A DNA stretch of 64,000 bases from Gerris lacustris (lineage: Eukaryota > Arthropoda > Insecta > Hemiptera > Gerridae): contig OX578281.1 of assembly GCA_951217055.1 (NCBI GenBank), positions 61,320,043 to 61,384,042 of the forward strand, in the 5' to 3' direction. How positions within the stretch are numbered: the first letter of the stretch is position 1; the number at the start of each line of letters is the position of its first letter. This document shows, piece after piece, positions 44,030 to 54,894 of this stretch. The notes below the pieces were generated by a model. The model was given only the letters and a program-made list of their open reading frames with translations, had not been told where the DNA came from and did not search any database. Made by a program: the position numbers and the translations under genes.

Positions 44030-44700
44030 TCAGTCCGAGACAACTCAGACAAACTTTTTCATAAACGAGTCCCTAATTACTTAGCCCAGTGTTTTCTGTT
44101 TATTTGTTTTCGTAGGTACATTTTTAATTATTATTGAACATTTCATCACAATTTATCATAAAAATAACTTTCCTATAATTTAAATCAAATTATCATTATT
44201 ATTTACTACGGGAAACAGACAATGAAAAATACACTCCAGCTCCGGGATTTGAACCATAGTCTCGAATTCAAACTTTCAATATTCATACACATTTAGACAG
44301 TCAATATTTATGACATTAGAACTAAACCGAGAATTAACGCTTATAATTATAAAGTACTCAATTAGTACCTGTACCTTGTACAATCAATTCGAAATTCAAT
44401 TTTTAAGTTTTTGGTAGTTTTCATACTACGGAAAGTTTACATTTTAATTTAACTCAAATTATAATTATTATTAACTACGGGAAACAGACAGTGAAAACTA
44501 CACTCCAGGCCCGGATTTGAACCACGGGTCTCCTGTATGTATACAGGAGACCCGTGGTTGAAATCCCGGCGCTGGAGTGTATTTTTCACTGTCTGTTTCC
44601 CGTGGTTAATAATAATTATAATTTGATTTAAGTTATTTTTTCAGGAATTAGATTTTTCCCGGGAAAACGGCTTATATCGTTAGATTCGTATTTAAATGGA
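44030..44700 (-). repeat. Family A copy interrupted by SINE cluster S4
   Basis: 44030-44175 and 44635-44700 are family A on the minus strand. The B-box core between them is lost, so the insertion came with a deletion or the copy was already damaged. It abuts family C at 44701. Confidence 0.75.
44176..44634. mobile_element. Fold-back tRNA-headed SINE, copy S4 (compound)
   Basis: Order: minus-strand body and partial head (44176-44255), the spacer shared with S1 (44256-44395), a complete minus-strand body (44396-44520), then head-to-head junction GGGTCTCCTGTATG / CATACAGGAGACCC-like near 44526-44552, then plus-strand head and body (GTGGTTGAAATCCCGGCGC to 44634). Arms are perfect or nearly so for over 70 bp. 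No TSD recognised. Confidence 0.8.
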
Positions 44701-44960
44701 CGTCTGCGGGACAAAACAAATCGGTGGAGAGCGGCCATGTCCCGCCCTTATGGTGGAAAATATGATTTTAATAGGTGACCTCTTTGATTTGGAGTAACAT
44801 TTCAATAACTAACCTATTATGTGACAAACTACTGTTCCGCAGATGAACTTAGCCGACTTTATAGTCTTAAAAGGCACCAAATGATTTACTTATATACATA
44901 ATTCTAGCTTGATGTTAGTCAGACACTTTTTTGCACTCTCTCCTGGACTATAATGGCATA
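44701..44960 (+). mobile_element. Fold-back family C, copy 2
   Basis: CGTCTGCGGGACA at 44701 pairs with GTTCCGCAGATGAACTTAGC near 44834-44853. The right flank carries CTAGCTTGATGTTAGTCAGA and CTCTCCTGGACTATAATG, which closes the element. The left terminus is cut at the family A junction. Confidence 0.7.
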
Positions 44961-45479
44961 AGCCGTTTTTAAAGAATAGAAAAAAGCTCTTCTGTTATTG
45001 CTAAAATGGGGACTTACCTTATATTAAACTCTGAAGTACATATTAATTTTGTAGCTAATATATAACTTCTTAAAATTGCCTTTTATTTTAATAAATAATA
45101 GGCAATTTCTTTTAGGTGTATGACTGGGCTGGAGGATATCAAAAAAGAGATATATTATCTTCTGTGATTCACTCCTGAGGTAATATTTCTCTAATGATTA
45201 GTATTTTAGTGTCTTGTTTATACAGTGGAAGGAATACTCCAGTATTAATTTTGAAACCATATAACTATATAATCTATTAACTACTTACATTATATAGATT
45301 CAATACAGAGAACAGCTACAGTTATAATATACTATAGCTTATTATTACATATTTTATGTATTTAGTTGAAATACTTAAATTGAAAGTCTTCATTTATTTC
45401 GAATACCTGGTATGCGTTATAAAAAATAATACATTATAAAATATTTATGAAACTAAAAATTAATAAATGAAAAGGAAGA
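44961..45479. other. Unassigned AT-rich DNA
   Basis: No gene or named repeat. Confidence 0.45.
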
Positions 45480-46330
45480 TAAAAAATAACAGAATACGCA
45501 TAGAAGAAGAGGGTTATAAAAAAATGAAAATCCATATAAAAGAGAAGAAAACCATGTGGCGGTAAAACAACTAAACTCTCATCAGTTTCCCACCCTGTGA
45601 AAGGGGGGGGGGGGGAAGAAAATTCATAGCGTGTATTGTGGGGGGAGGCAACATGGCCGCCCTACTAGAGGGAGGGGAAATGTCTTTATCATATAGGAGG
45701 TACCACAGCGCCCCACATGAATATATACAATTTTTCCTTGGGGCATTATTTTCTTTTTATATTTTTTCTTTTTGGTTTTTTTTTCAAGCCCTAGGTCGGA
45801 AGACCCTCCTCGCTAAGGTTCTAGGACATTTTTATTACATTCTGAGTCTTCTGCCTTTAGTATCCTCAGGAGCTTTAACAGGAGGGGAGGGGGTGGGATT
45901 TCTTTTTTTTCGAGGGGGGTAAGTCTTGTGTTTTCATTCCTTATTTTTTTTCTCCCCGTCTTTTTTCTTTTCTTCCTCTTCCCCTCCTCCATTTTTTTCC
46001 TCCTTTTCCAGGACGTGGAAGATGGGTCAGAGGTCATCATCATACATCGTCCTGGCATTCCCCCTCCTTCTCAAGAATAAGGAAGAAAAAAAAAACTTGA
46101 TATGCTTGGGGTTGGCTGCGAGGGAGGCGTGTTGTTTCTACTCGTACAGGAAAATATTCCACATGATTTCCAAGGCTTATCACAATACTGAGCTTTCCCT
46201 TGTAATAATGATAACAAAAAAGAAAGGAAATCTTTCCCAGGAGTAATCATGATTGGAAATGGAAAGGCATCAACTCTCCCCTCGCTGCTTGCCTAATCAT
46301 TGCACTTTTGACAAAGGGAATAAAACAAGT
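45480..46330. other. GC-richer purine/pyrimidine-biased block
   Basis: Includes a run of 13 G at 45603-45615, GGCAACATGGCCGCC near 45647, and long T/C tracts at 45940-46010. Overlapping frames (45638-45922 plus, 45926-46246 plus, 45813-46058 minus) have low-complexity products. It is similar in style to the blocks at 3.1-4.0, 36.5-37.3 and 51.0-51.9 kb. Confidence 0.4.
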
Positions 46331-46608
46331 GAATAAATATAACGCACGAGGGGTGTCCCTTTTTCGGCTTAAAAGCAGAAATAACAAATGTCATTTTTCT
46401 TACATCTTTTCTTCTGAATCTATTGCAAATCTTTTACTTTCATTAAATATTTTGTTTCTAGTCAGCTAAAAAATATTTCTTTATCAGAAATGTATATATT
46501 TTAGTAGGTTCCATAAGGTGGAGGTAGATCTATAATTCAGTTACATATAATAAAAAGTTTATTTCATTCTTAGAAAAATATATAAACCAATCCTTGTTAA
46601 ATATATAC

Positions 46609-46912
46609 TAAGTTTTCATGAGTTTTCAAAACAGTTTTGAAAACTGTTTTGGTTTCAAACCGAAAGTGTTTCCATGAGGAGTTTTCAAAACAGTTTTCAC
46701 TACAATTTTAAAAACAGTAAACTCCCAGACTAGTTATAGCTAAGTCAGGTTATCATATTTCCGTTTATCCTACCTACTGTACATGTCTCAATTCTGTTTT
46801 AAATTCAATACCCGTTTCCATGCTATTTTTTTAAAACAGTTTCAATACAAAACCAAAAGTATGCTGTTGTGACCTTGAACTCAAAACGGTTTTGAAAACT
46901 CATAGAAAAGTA
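46609..46912. mobile_element. MITE-like element with TTTTCAAAACAGTTTTGA ends
   Basis: The left end has TTTCATGAGTTTTCAAAACA and the right end, on the minus strand, TTTCTATGAGTTTTCAAAAC. Both contain self-complementary TTTTCAAAACxGTTTTGAAAA. A partial relative lies at 54495-54650 (shared TTTCAATACAAAACCAAAA and TGCTGTTGTGAC). No ORF. TSD not determined. Confidence 0.65.
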
Positions 46913-47509
46913 GTAATTGATTGATTGAAATCAACTTAAAGGCCTTAAAGGCCTTCACTTAAAGGCTTAAGTATTAAGTAAAGGACTTAAAGGCCTTCAC
47001 TATAATTCTATATTTAATAGAAACAATGCAATTATCGATAGTGAATCAAAGTTGTGATGTATTGCATAATCAACTCGCGTAGCGCAGCAAACATTTTTTG
47101 GCATACAAAATTACATGCTACCTATAGAAAGAGCTTTAACATTAATGTAAAATGCCGTAAAAACATAATCTTTTTTTTAACACTCTCATTTTGGCCATAT
47201 TTGTTCTCAAAATGGCGGCAGAAATTAAAATTTTGTAATAATTGTAACATATTCTTTTCCTGCTAGCCTTACCATTATTGACGAAAACCCTTTTTTTAAA
47301 TCCTACATACTGCATACCGTATTTGGCATTATTGAAAAAATGTAAGTGAGACACTTCCAAAAACTCGTCACAAATGCAGAGACACACCTGTGCACTGAAT
47401 TTCGTTCAAATTAGTCAACACATAAATAAAATTCTCTGAAGTAATAGCCTCATTTACATTTGTTCGGTAAAGAATATCGAGAATCCATCAAAAATTAAAA
47501 ATCTAAGAT
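46913..47509. other. Unassigned DNA
   Basis: AAAGGCCTT words repeat at 46940-47000. No gene recognised. Confidence 0.4.
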
Positions 47510-47863
47510 GTGGTTTTACCGAAGTTTCGGAAACATTATACTTTCCTTGTTGAAATGTGTTCTTACCGTTGCGCTTACCTTTTACTTCATTGCTTTCAGA
47601 TCCTATTATTTTTAACCTACAATTATTTAAAAAAAAATAAAAATATTGAAATAAAATTGGGAACATTTTTATTTTTCAGGTATAATCGTTCAAGTGCAGC
47701 ATTTTACTTCCACTACTGCATGCATCTATCTAAGTGTGTTGAGCATACTGGCAACAATTCGGAGCTGCAACGAATTGTACTGACTACTGGAAAGACAACC
47801 AGCGTACTTATGTGGCGTAAATACTTCCTTGAACGAAAGTTATCTGTGTTTCCTGCTGGCTGA
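47510..47863 (+). other. 117-codon open frame, unrecognised
   Basis: The second half (from 47680) follows TTTTATTTTTCAGG, a good splice-acceptor context, and encodes a non-repetitive stretch including RSSAAFYFHYCMHLSKCVEH and LQRIVLTTGKTTSVLMWRKY. I do not recognise a family. It could be the 3' exon of a decayed gene or transposon. The first half is T-rich and hydrophobic. Confidence 0.3.
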
Positions 47864-47968
47864 CTCTATTTTAAACGCAAATGATCTGGGTGGTCTAGAG
47901 CCCTTTGAGGGTATTTCATTTATACAAATATTTGCTTCTTTGAGACGATTTAGAGCTTAGGGTATTAC

Positions 47969-49051
47969 CAGTGGCGCACCCAGGAGGGGGGGGGGGGTTC
48001 ACGGGGGCACGTGCCACCCCCCCCCCCCCCTCCCAAAGCAAAGACCTAAAATTTAAGTATGCAATTCCGCAGCACATGTTAAAGTAATAGTGTTAAGAGA
48101 TAGTCAAAAAATAAAAAATATAGAAGTAAAGTTATCAATCCGTTTAGGTCAAGGATATATAAAATAGGGATGGAGCACTAAGTACATATATAACTCCTGG
48201 GTAAAAATGTGTCGTCTATAGAACTTGGGGAAAAATCTACATAAAATTACGACTGCGCATGCTCAGAACTTTTTAGTTGGACGAATCTCTTCCCGACTGT
48301 TATCCATTGTTTATTTTGAATGAAAGGTTAAAATATAACATTTTTAAATTAAATATTATCTTGTTTTAAGGGTTTTTATTTTAATTTGCAGTTTTACTTT
48401 AATAAATTAATTAAAAAAGTCAGTAGTAGTCATTAGAATAGTTTTTAATTATCGAATAATTAATATTAATTAATTTGGAATTTGGTTCTATTGTAGAATA
48501 AGATTTTAAAAATTGCAGATACCCGACCTTTTGCAAGGAAGACTATTTTTTGTACTTGTGACTGGACTGTTAGATACCCTGCTATTTTTATTTTTAACCT
48601 TATACTATCAGCTAATTCCTGTTGAACTCAAAACATTTGGCGTACTTATTTTTTTGTTAATTCACGTAACTAAAATATTTTTAAAATGTACCAATTTATT
48701 TTTTGTGGCTACTAAAATAAAACATTAATCTATTATATAATGTACAACTTTTAATAATAAAATATTATTCAAATATTATTTTGTTTAAATAAAATACCCA
48801 GGTCTTCATGTCCCGTTCATAAAAAACAAATTTATTTGTATAAAATAACATTTCAGATGCTCTTGGAATAGGCTAAAAAGACGTTTACAAGTCCGGGGGA
48901 GGACCCCCGGACCCCCTAAAAGAGAGTCCAGCCCCCTTCATAATTGGCTGGATCCACCCTTGATATGAAGTAATTTAAGAACAAAGAAAACCAGACTGCT
49001 TAATTGTCTGTGTTTATGCTAAGCCCACAAAAAATCCTGGGTGCGCCACTG
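47969..49051. mobile_element. hAT-like non-autonomous element, 1,083 bp
   Basis: Ends CAGTGGCGCACCCAGGA and TCCTGGGTGCGCCACTG are perfect 17-bp inverted repeats. They are flanked by GGTATTAC (47961-47968) and GCTATTAC (49052-49059), an 8-bp duplication with one mismatch, as for hAT elements. Just inside the left end, a run of 12 G (47986-47997) and a run of 14 C (48017-48030) flank GGGGGCACGTGCCAC. Inside the right end is a CCGGGGGAGGACCCCCGG hairpin (48894-48911). The hydrophobic 71-codon frame inside (48513-48728) is not a transposase. Confidence 0.88.
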
Positions 49052-49338
49052 GCTATTACTGAATGTAGAAGTCAAGCAATTTTGATCAGTATATTTTCAA
49101 ACTATCTGCAATACTAGTTAATTAAAATATACCAGTTAAGACTATAATATACTTTGTTTTATCTTATCACTGATAATGAATTACTTTTTAGCAGGGACGG
49201 ATGAGGAGGTAGCGTCTATTGCTGTCTCAAACGTTGCTTACATATTTTTTGAAGTGAAAATTGTGATTATGTCTCACTAGTGCCGCACTAATGCAATACC
49301 ATATTGACATGAGAAAGTTTTGTTCGATTTGTCGGACC

Positions 49339-49989
49339 CTCAGAGTAAGGAAGGAGTAGAGGGGACAATACTATAGAATCGGGGTCTCAAAAAGTGGTTC
49401 ATTATGCGACACCCATACACTAAACCTCCCAAGCGGCAGTTTGGTGAAACAGTATCGATATCTCGATAAAAACTCGAAATTTATCAGATGTCAGCTAATA
49501 AGGATAAGAATAATGTGATATTTTCTTACGACATTTAATATTTTAGTACAGTTTTCTTTATAAAAATACATATGTACTTTAATGTTTGTTGTTAACCGTA
49601 TTAATTATCTAATGGCAGTTACGTTGTTAATAACATGTAATAGTTCCTAGACTAGATAACTAAAAGGCATCTTATATAAAACAAAATCGTCTTCTAAAGC
49701 TATCACATCAGAATTTTCTCTTACATATTTGATATTTTGACATATTTGACATTTCGATAATAAAATAATCAAACAAAGCACAAGATTAGGTTAAAGGTTT
49801 TGTTGACAAGCGTCCGTGGGCACGTAAGGACAAGGAATAGACCAATAAGACAAGGACCAGTGACCACGTGATCGTGCTGTTGTCACTTTAGTTCGGATTG
49901 AGCTCGCTTGAGAGGTTTAGTATATGGGTGTCGCATAATGAACCACTTTTCAAATCGCATTGCTCCCTCTAACCCTTCCTTACTCTGAG
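49339..49989. mobile_element. Non-autonomous transposon with long inverted ends, 651 bp
   Basis: Ends CTCAGAGTAAGGAAGG and the inverted CCTTCCTTACTCTGAG extend, with small differences, into inverted copies of AGTGGTTCATTATGCGACAC (49395 and 49934) and CTAAACCTC, about 90-110 bp in all. It is flanked by a perfect 8-bp TSD, GTCGGACC, at 49331-49338 and 49990-49997. The surrounding GAGAAAGTTTTGTTCGATTT is a family A tail. No transposase. Confidence 0.9.
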
Positions 49990-50360
49990 GTCGGACCAAT
50001 GTTTCTTTTATATGATTGGCTTGACAGCGCTTAGGGAAATTTCCCGTCGTCCCGGTGCCCCCATCCTAACTACTTCCTAAAACTACTTCCAAATACTACT
50101 TCCTAAAACGTTTTTAGGTATTATTTTTGTCGGTATGATCTAATCAGGCTGTATTGTTAGTCAAATCCTTCTATGATTTCCAAGTATTTTCTTGCCGGAA
50201 AATCAAAAATTTGTAACGAGGTAACCTGTAAAAGCCTAAATCAAGTTCAAATGAAAGAGAATTATAACTTTGACACTTGTCTTCTATCACTAAATGTCTT
50301 GTATCTCTCTAACTCCTTTAGAATAATTAAATGCTTTTTCTTTCATTATTATCTATATTT

Positions 50361-50720
50361 ATAGTCCAGGAAATAGCGTGCAAAAAAGTGTCTGTCTAAC
50401 ATCAAGTTGGAATTTTCTGTACAAGTAAATCTTTTAGTGCCTTCTCAAAATTATATGGGCTAAGTTCGTCTGCGGGACATAACTTGGCTATAGGCATATG
50501 AAAAAACCAAACCGGCGAAGAGCGGCCATATCCCGCCCATTTTGGTGGACAATATGATTTTCGTGATCCTGTGTACAAGATTAGTTAGTAGACCAAAATT
50601 CAAGTTGACTTTACTTTGTCACTTGATAGGTGACCACTTTGATTTGGAGAATTATATAAATTAAGTGACAAAGTAAAACCAACTTACGCTACCTCCTAAA
50701 CTATTACGATTATGATAACT
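50361..50720 (-). mobile_element. Fold-back family C, copy 3
   Basis: Starts ATAGTCCAGGAAATAGCGTG (50361), has GGCTAAGTTCGTCTGCGGGA (50459-50478), and an internal palindrome TACTTTGTCACTT (50619-50631) / AAGTGACAAAGTA (near 50675). The matching right arm is truncated. Confidence 0.7.
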
Positions 50721-50899
50721 GTCACAAATCAAAACATAAACAATAATACAAAATGAATCGTCACAGTTACACTAAATACAGATTAGCAGAGTAAATCCTT
50801 TTGTTAACCAACACGTGTCTATTAAGGGATTCTCGTGGTAAGAGATAACAAACAGGTTGTCACTTGTATATGTCCGGTTTTATACACATTAAGTGTACG

Positions 50900-51915
50900 G
50901 ATCTGTTAGGGATGCAAGGCTAGGGGAGCTTCCTGGATGCATTCGATTTGGAATTATATCATTTTTTGAGGGAGGAAAGCCGTGTTTATAAAAATATAAG
51001 AGTATAGAAATTGAAGTGCATGCGAAGAGGTGCATGAAATGGACGATGCAATCTTCTTATTTCTGGGGTCATGCATGAGGTCCTGTCATCTCTCGAGGGA
51101 GAGGGATCGAGGCAGGATTTTTTTATCCTGCATTAAAACGAACCCTTATGCACGTGTGGCAAAAGGTTAAGACCCTATTCTTGGCTACGTCCCAAAGGGA
51201 CTGTCAACTTTAAAAAAATCCTCGATACCAGGAAAAGGGCAGAGGTTGTCAAAGTGTATGAAAAGTTTATTCCAGCCATATTGAAAAGTGGGAAAGATCC
51301 TTTTAAAAAGGATTTTCCCTAAAACCCTCCCCTTTAGTAAAAAGACCCTTCCCTTCTCTTGATTCGTTTCACCTTAAAAAAAAAACATTTTTATAAAAAG
51401 GGAAAAGAAAAACGGTTGGCCACACTGGTTTCCCTCCCCTTGGAAAAATCAACCCTCCCTTTTAAAAGTACCTTTTCAAGTGATTAAATTTGCCTGGAGG
51501 GGGTAACTTAAAGAGGAAAAAAGCTTCGAGAACAAGGACCCTATTTTTTAAGGACACCCTTCTTCGAGAAGGAAAAAGAAGGTTATTCTCTAAAAGATTT
51601 CCTAAATGCAGTTCTTTCCCTTTTTACTTTAAGGACAACGACATTACATTCTCAAGAACTGAAGAAGGAGGAGGGGAAGGTCCTTGGAAACCTTAGGGTG
51701 AAAAAAGGACGAAGAAAAGATGTCCTGGAGCAAAGAAAAGATCCTTTTTAAGGTATCTTTGAAAAAAGGCAGTATAAGGGATTCTCCTTACTCCTTTTAC
51801 CGTTGTATTCCCTGTTATTCCTCTAGGCCTTCTTCAACTTCTTTCTTTTTATTCGGGTTCTATTTGATCAATCTTTATGTTCGGTGTTTTCTTTTCTTGT
51901 TTTGTTTTACTTAAT
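50900..51915. other. AAGG/CCTT-rich block
   Basis: 51190-51720 is packed with AAAAGG, CCTTTT and CCCTTCC words on both strands, with an A-run near 51378. Frames 51490-51696 and 51720-51914 encode Lys/Arg/Phe-rich products of no known family. Probably non-coding. Confidence 0.4.
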
Positions 51916-52629
51916 GACATTTTCTGATATTTTTGTTTCTTTTTGCTTTTTTTTTGCTTCGATCTATCCATAATGATGGCTAAAATATCAAGAATAAAAT
52001 AATGGATTGAGCAGGAAGAAAAACATATTTAAAACAATATTTTTTTTTTTACAAGCAAGTAAGTTTATTTTTCGTACATGTTTGATGATTTGATATTAGA
52101 GCTTGTCTGCATCATAAAACAGACACATCAAAACATTATCAGAAGAAAATAAATGTTCTTAGTTTTTTATGGTTTAAAAAAAAAATTGGTTTTAAGTATC
52201 AAACTTAACTGAGTGCACAATGCCACTGTTTCATTATTGTCATGAAGATGCTTTCACTAGTGAATGTCAAACTTGTTTTTGCCTTATACAAATCTGCAGT
52301 TTTATTCCTAGCATGATGACATTTTGCACACGACCTTCAAACGAGAGGAAGTTTATACAGTCTACATGAGATTTCGACAACCCCCCATCTACCGACTTTA
52401 TGTGCAGCAATTGGTTCAAAGTTAGCGGTAGAATAATCAAAAAACGCATTGCACGAGCAATAATTTTGATAGATCTACTAGAAATTTATTTTTAAGAAAT
52501 CTAAAAGTTTGTTCTTATGACTTTCTGTCCCATCTCCTTCGTTTATCCCATAGATAGAGCTAGATATTTTGATTTTGTGTACATTTTTTCTATATTTTCT
52601 TTAGTTGATCCCATATAATTATATTGGTT
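51916..52629. other. Unassigned DNA
   Basis: No gene or named repeat recognised. Confidence 0.45.
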
Positions 52630-52922
52630 TTTCTTTTTCTTGTAGATGCAGTCTTTATAGGGATGAAACATGTTTTTTTTTTATTAATTAGTATAATCGA
52701 ATATTCGGGTGTATCGCCCATACCTGGGCATCTTCAGGCCTTGGATTGATTTTCCAGATTTATATTATTGCATTTTATTATTTAAAAATTTAGTTTTAAA
52801 TGGAAACTTAAATCACTATTGGAGTAACTGTCACAGATATCATTCTCATTCTATTGTAACTCGTTAACAATTTTTTAAAACATTTATCATCCCTAAAGAC
52901 TATCTACAAGAAAAATAAAATG
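52630..52922 (-). mobile_element. Inverted-repeat fragment with a Penelope-style CTGAAGATG motif
   Basis: TTTCTTGTAGATGCAGTCTT (near 52635) is inverted at 52880-52915 (GACTATCTACAAGAAAAA). Between them the minus strand has CCTGAAGATGCCCAGGTATG + GGCGATACACCCG, the same CTGAAGA - stem - G(A)AAC layout as at 18229, but with GATA in place of GAAA. Probably a decayed Penelope-like terminal repeat. Confidence 0.45.
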
Positions 52923-53280
52923 TCTATTTAACCTATAAGTGACGAAGATACGAAAAGAAGTCATTGGACCAAAATTGCAGATATTTCCAATTTCCAAAGG
53001 CCTGCTCTATAAAGAAGAGTGTCTATGGGAGTATACAAATGTACTTATACTAATATCTTTTACAAAAATTATCAGTTTTAACCAAGCTTACTTCCCCATC
53101 ACCATTGTTTATTTCATTAAACCTTTGGCTCTAATTCCTACATTGACTCATTCTATCTCATATTTATTGCTCAGTTGCTCTGAAGATGACCCTTATTAAT
53201 AACTAAAACCCTGCTTTATTCGAATAATTAGTTTTAATTAGAGAGACAGACATCTATCTCCATTCCTAATCAACTGAATC
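52923..53280. other. Unassigned DNA, possible Penelope-like flank
   Basis: A third CTCTGAAGATGACCCTT motif lies at 53177-53193 near the end of an 86-codon frame (52939-53199). The second half of the stem is lost. No gene called. Confidence 0.35.
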
Positions 53281-54168
53281 TGCTGCTCACACATACAAAA
53301 CTCGTTGAATAACCATACAATGTCTTCACACAAAATGAATCTAATTTAAACAATTTTCCGGTTTCAGCAGTTCTAATGCAGCCTTTTTCAGATAATCTGG
53401 TGGCTACAGAATGACTTTGAGGGCTCTTGTACTTCCAGAATCGTTCTATAACCATAAGATTATCTATCTGAAGAAAGGAGCCAGGGTAACCGAGCGTCTT
53501 AAGGCTCTCGCTCAGTTATCACTAAGTCGAGGTAACTCGAGATCGTGGGTTCGATCCCGTGCCATGATACTCTAAATGCATCAATAAATCGCGGACGGTG
53601 CAGGGCGAGGGACACCCTTAAAGGGGGGACTCTTCCCCCACTCTTTGATATGGGTCCGATCCGTGTCATGATGATATAATTTGTATCTATGATTCGAGGA
53701 CGGAGCAGGGTGAGGAACACCCTTTATGGGGACCTTTCCCCGCACGCTTTGACGCACGCTTATATAGCTTACTAATGACCACACCATACTCGCTTCGGCG
53801 GTACAATGTACAAATGTATGATGTGTGAAGTAGCTGGAAGTCTCCACCACGGGGTGTAAAATGGGCCTAAGTGATGACCTAATTGCAAGGTTCGAACAAG
53901 TGGTTCGTCCTACCTGTTCTAGTAGGAAGTACTAGACTACTACTACTTATCTATCTGAAGACCTAATGCAGCCTTTTTCAGATAATCTGGTAGCCATAAA
54001 ATAACTTTGAGGGCTCTTGTACTTCCAAAATCGTTCTATAACCATCAAATTATCTGAATAACGCTGCATTAGAACAGCCGAAACAGGTCAATAGTTTCGA
54101 TTACAATCATTTTGTGTGAAAACGTTGTTTGGTTATTCAATTACAGCTCTTTCACAATGAGTCGCTGT
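53281..54168. mobile_element. Long-inverted-repeat element containing a SINE
   Basis: Arms of about 120 bp, 53281-53400 and 54050-54168, are inverted copies (CATTTTGTGTGAAxAC, TGGTTATTCAA, GCTGCATTAGAAC, AGATTATCTGA). Inside, a direct duplication of about 90 bp (AGCCTTTTTCAGATAATCTG to TTCTATAACCAT) occurs on each side of the SINE at 53474-53946. The interior has no recognised protein; a 61-codon minus frame crosses one arm. Confidence 0.75.
53474..53946 (+). mobile_element. tRNA-Leu-like SINE with a 14-bp TSD
   Basis: A 473-bp insertion flanked by perfect TTATCTATCTGAAG at 53460-53473 and 53947-53960. The head GGTAACCGAGCGTCTTAAGG and GTGGGTTCGATCCCGTGCC are A and B boxes with a long variable region, as in leucine tRNAs. 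The body contains two related segments (CGCGGACGGTGCAGGGCGAG near 53590 and CGAGGACGGAGCAGGGTGAG near 53695). The 3' end is (ACT)n. Confidence 0.9.
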
Positions 54169-54179
54169 CACACATTGGT

Positions 54180-54300
54180 AAAAAACACAGTTGAAAACCG
54201 AAAGAACTGTTAGTTAAACCCTGAATAACTGTTTGTTAAATCCTGAACAACTGTTAACTGTTAGTAAAACCCTGAAAAACTATAAGTTATAATCCCAAAA
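54180..54300 (+). repeat. Degenerate tandem of about 27 bp
   Basis: About four units of ACTGTTAGTTAAACCCTGAA type. Confidence 0.7.
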
Positions 54301-54494
54301 GATTTTTTAGAACTAGTTAAAGGTAATTGTTTAAGTGTGTGGTGTGTCTAATGAGATGAGCCGGCAGAGCACTCAGGTTGTTCACTGAATCGCCTCTACC
54401 TTTAGCAGGGGCTCAGCTAAAATAATTTCAGTAATTCCTTCAAGACTCTGTCAAGCAGATACTTAGCTAAAATACTTTCAGTAATTCCTTCAAA

Positions 54495-54650
54495 ATGGTT
54501 TTCTATGCATTTTTTTTTTTAAAAAGTTTCAATACAAAACCAAAAATTTGCTGTTGTGACTTTGAACACAAAACGTTTTAAAATCACCGTTTCCATGGGA
54601 TTTTGAATATCATAACCGTTTTCAAACTCATGGAAACGTAGTAAATGAAA
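54495..54650 (+). repeat. Partial relative of the 46.6-kb MITE
   Basis: Shares TTTCAATACAAAACCAAAA, TGCTGTTGTGAC and CTCATGGAAACGTAGTAA with 46.8-46.9 kb. Only one end is present. Confidence 0.6.
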
Positions 54651-54894
54651 ACCTGATTGAAATTGTGGTTTATTTATCCAAATTTATAATGCCTGGTTAT
54701 CATAGTTGTAAAATTGCTATCGAATCGAAAATGGCCTGCTTCATCTAATAAAAATGTTTCTATTTTATTAATACTATGTAATCACTAGCTCGTTATTGAT
54801 TGCATTGAATCATTCGTAAAGGTTGTCGTAGGTGGTTGTTTATCATCCATCATTATTAATAATATGATTTGTTTAATAATATATATTTAATGTG

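Noticed and set aside
48513..48728. Small membrane protein inside the hAT-like element
   Set aside because: T-rich DNA gives hydrophobic residues by composition; non-autonomous hAT elements do not carry such a gene.
53474..53570. Functional tRNA-Leu gene
   Set aside because: The acceptor ends do not pair, and the unit has a long body, a 3' (ACT)n tail and a 14-bp TSD, so it is a SINE.
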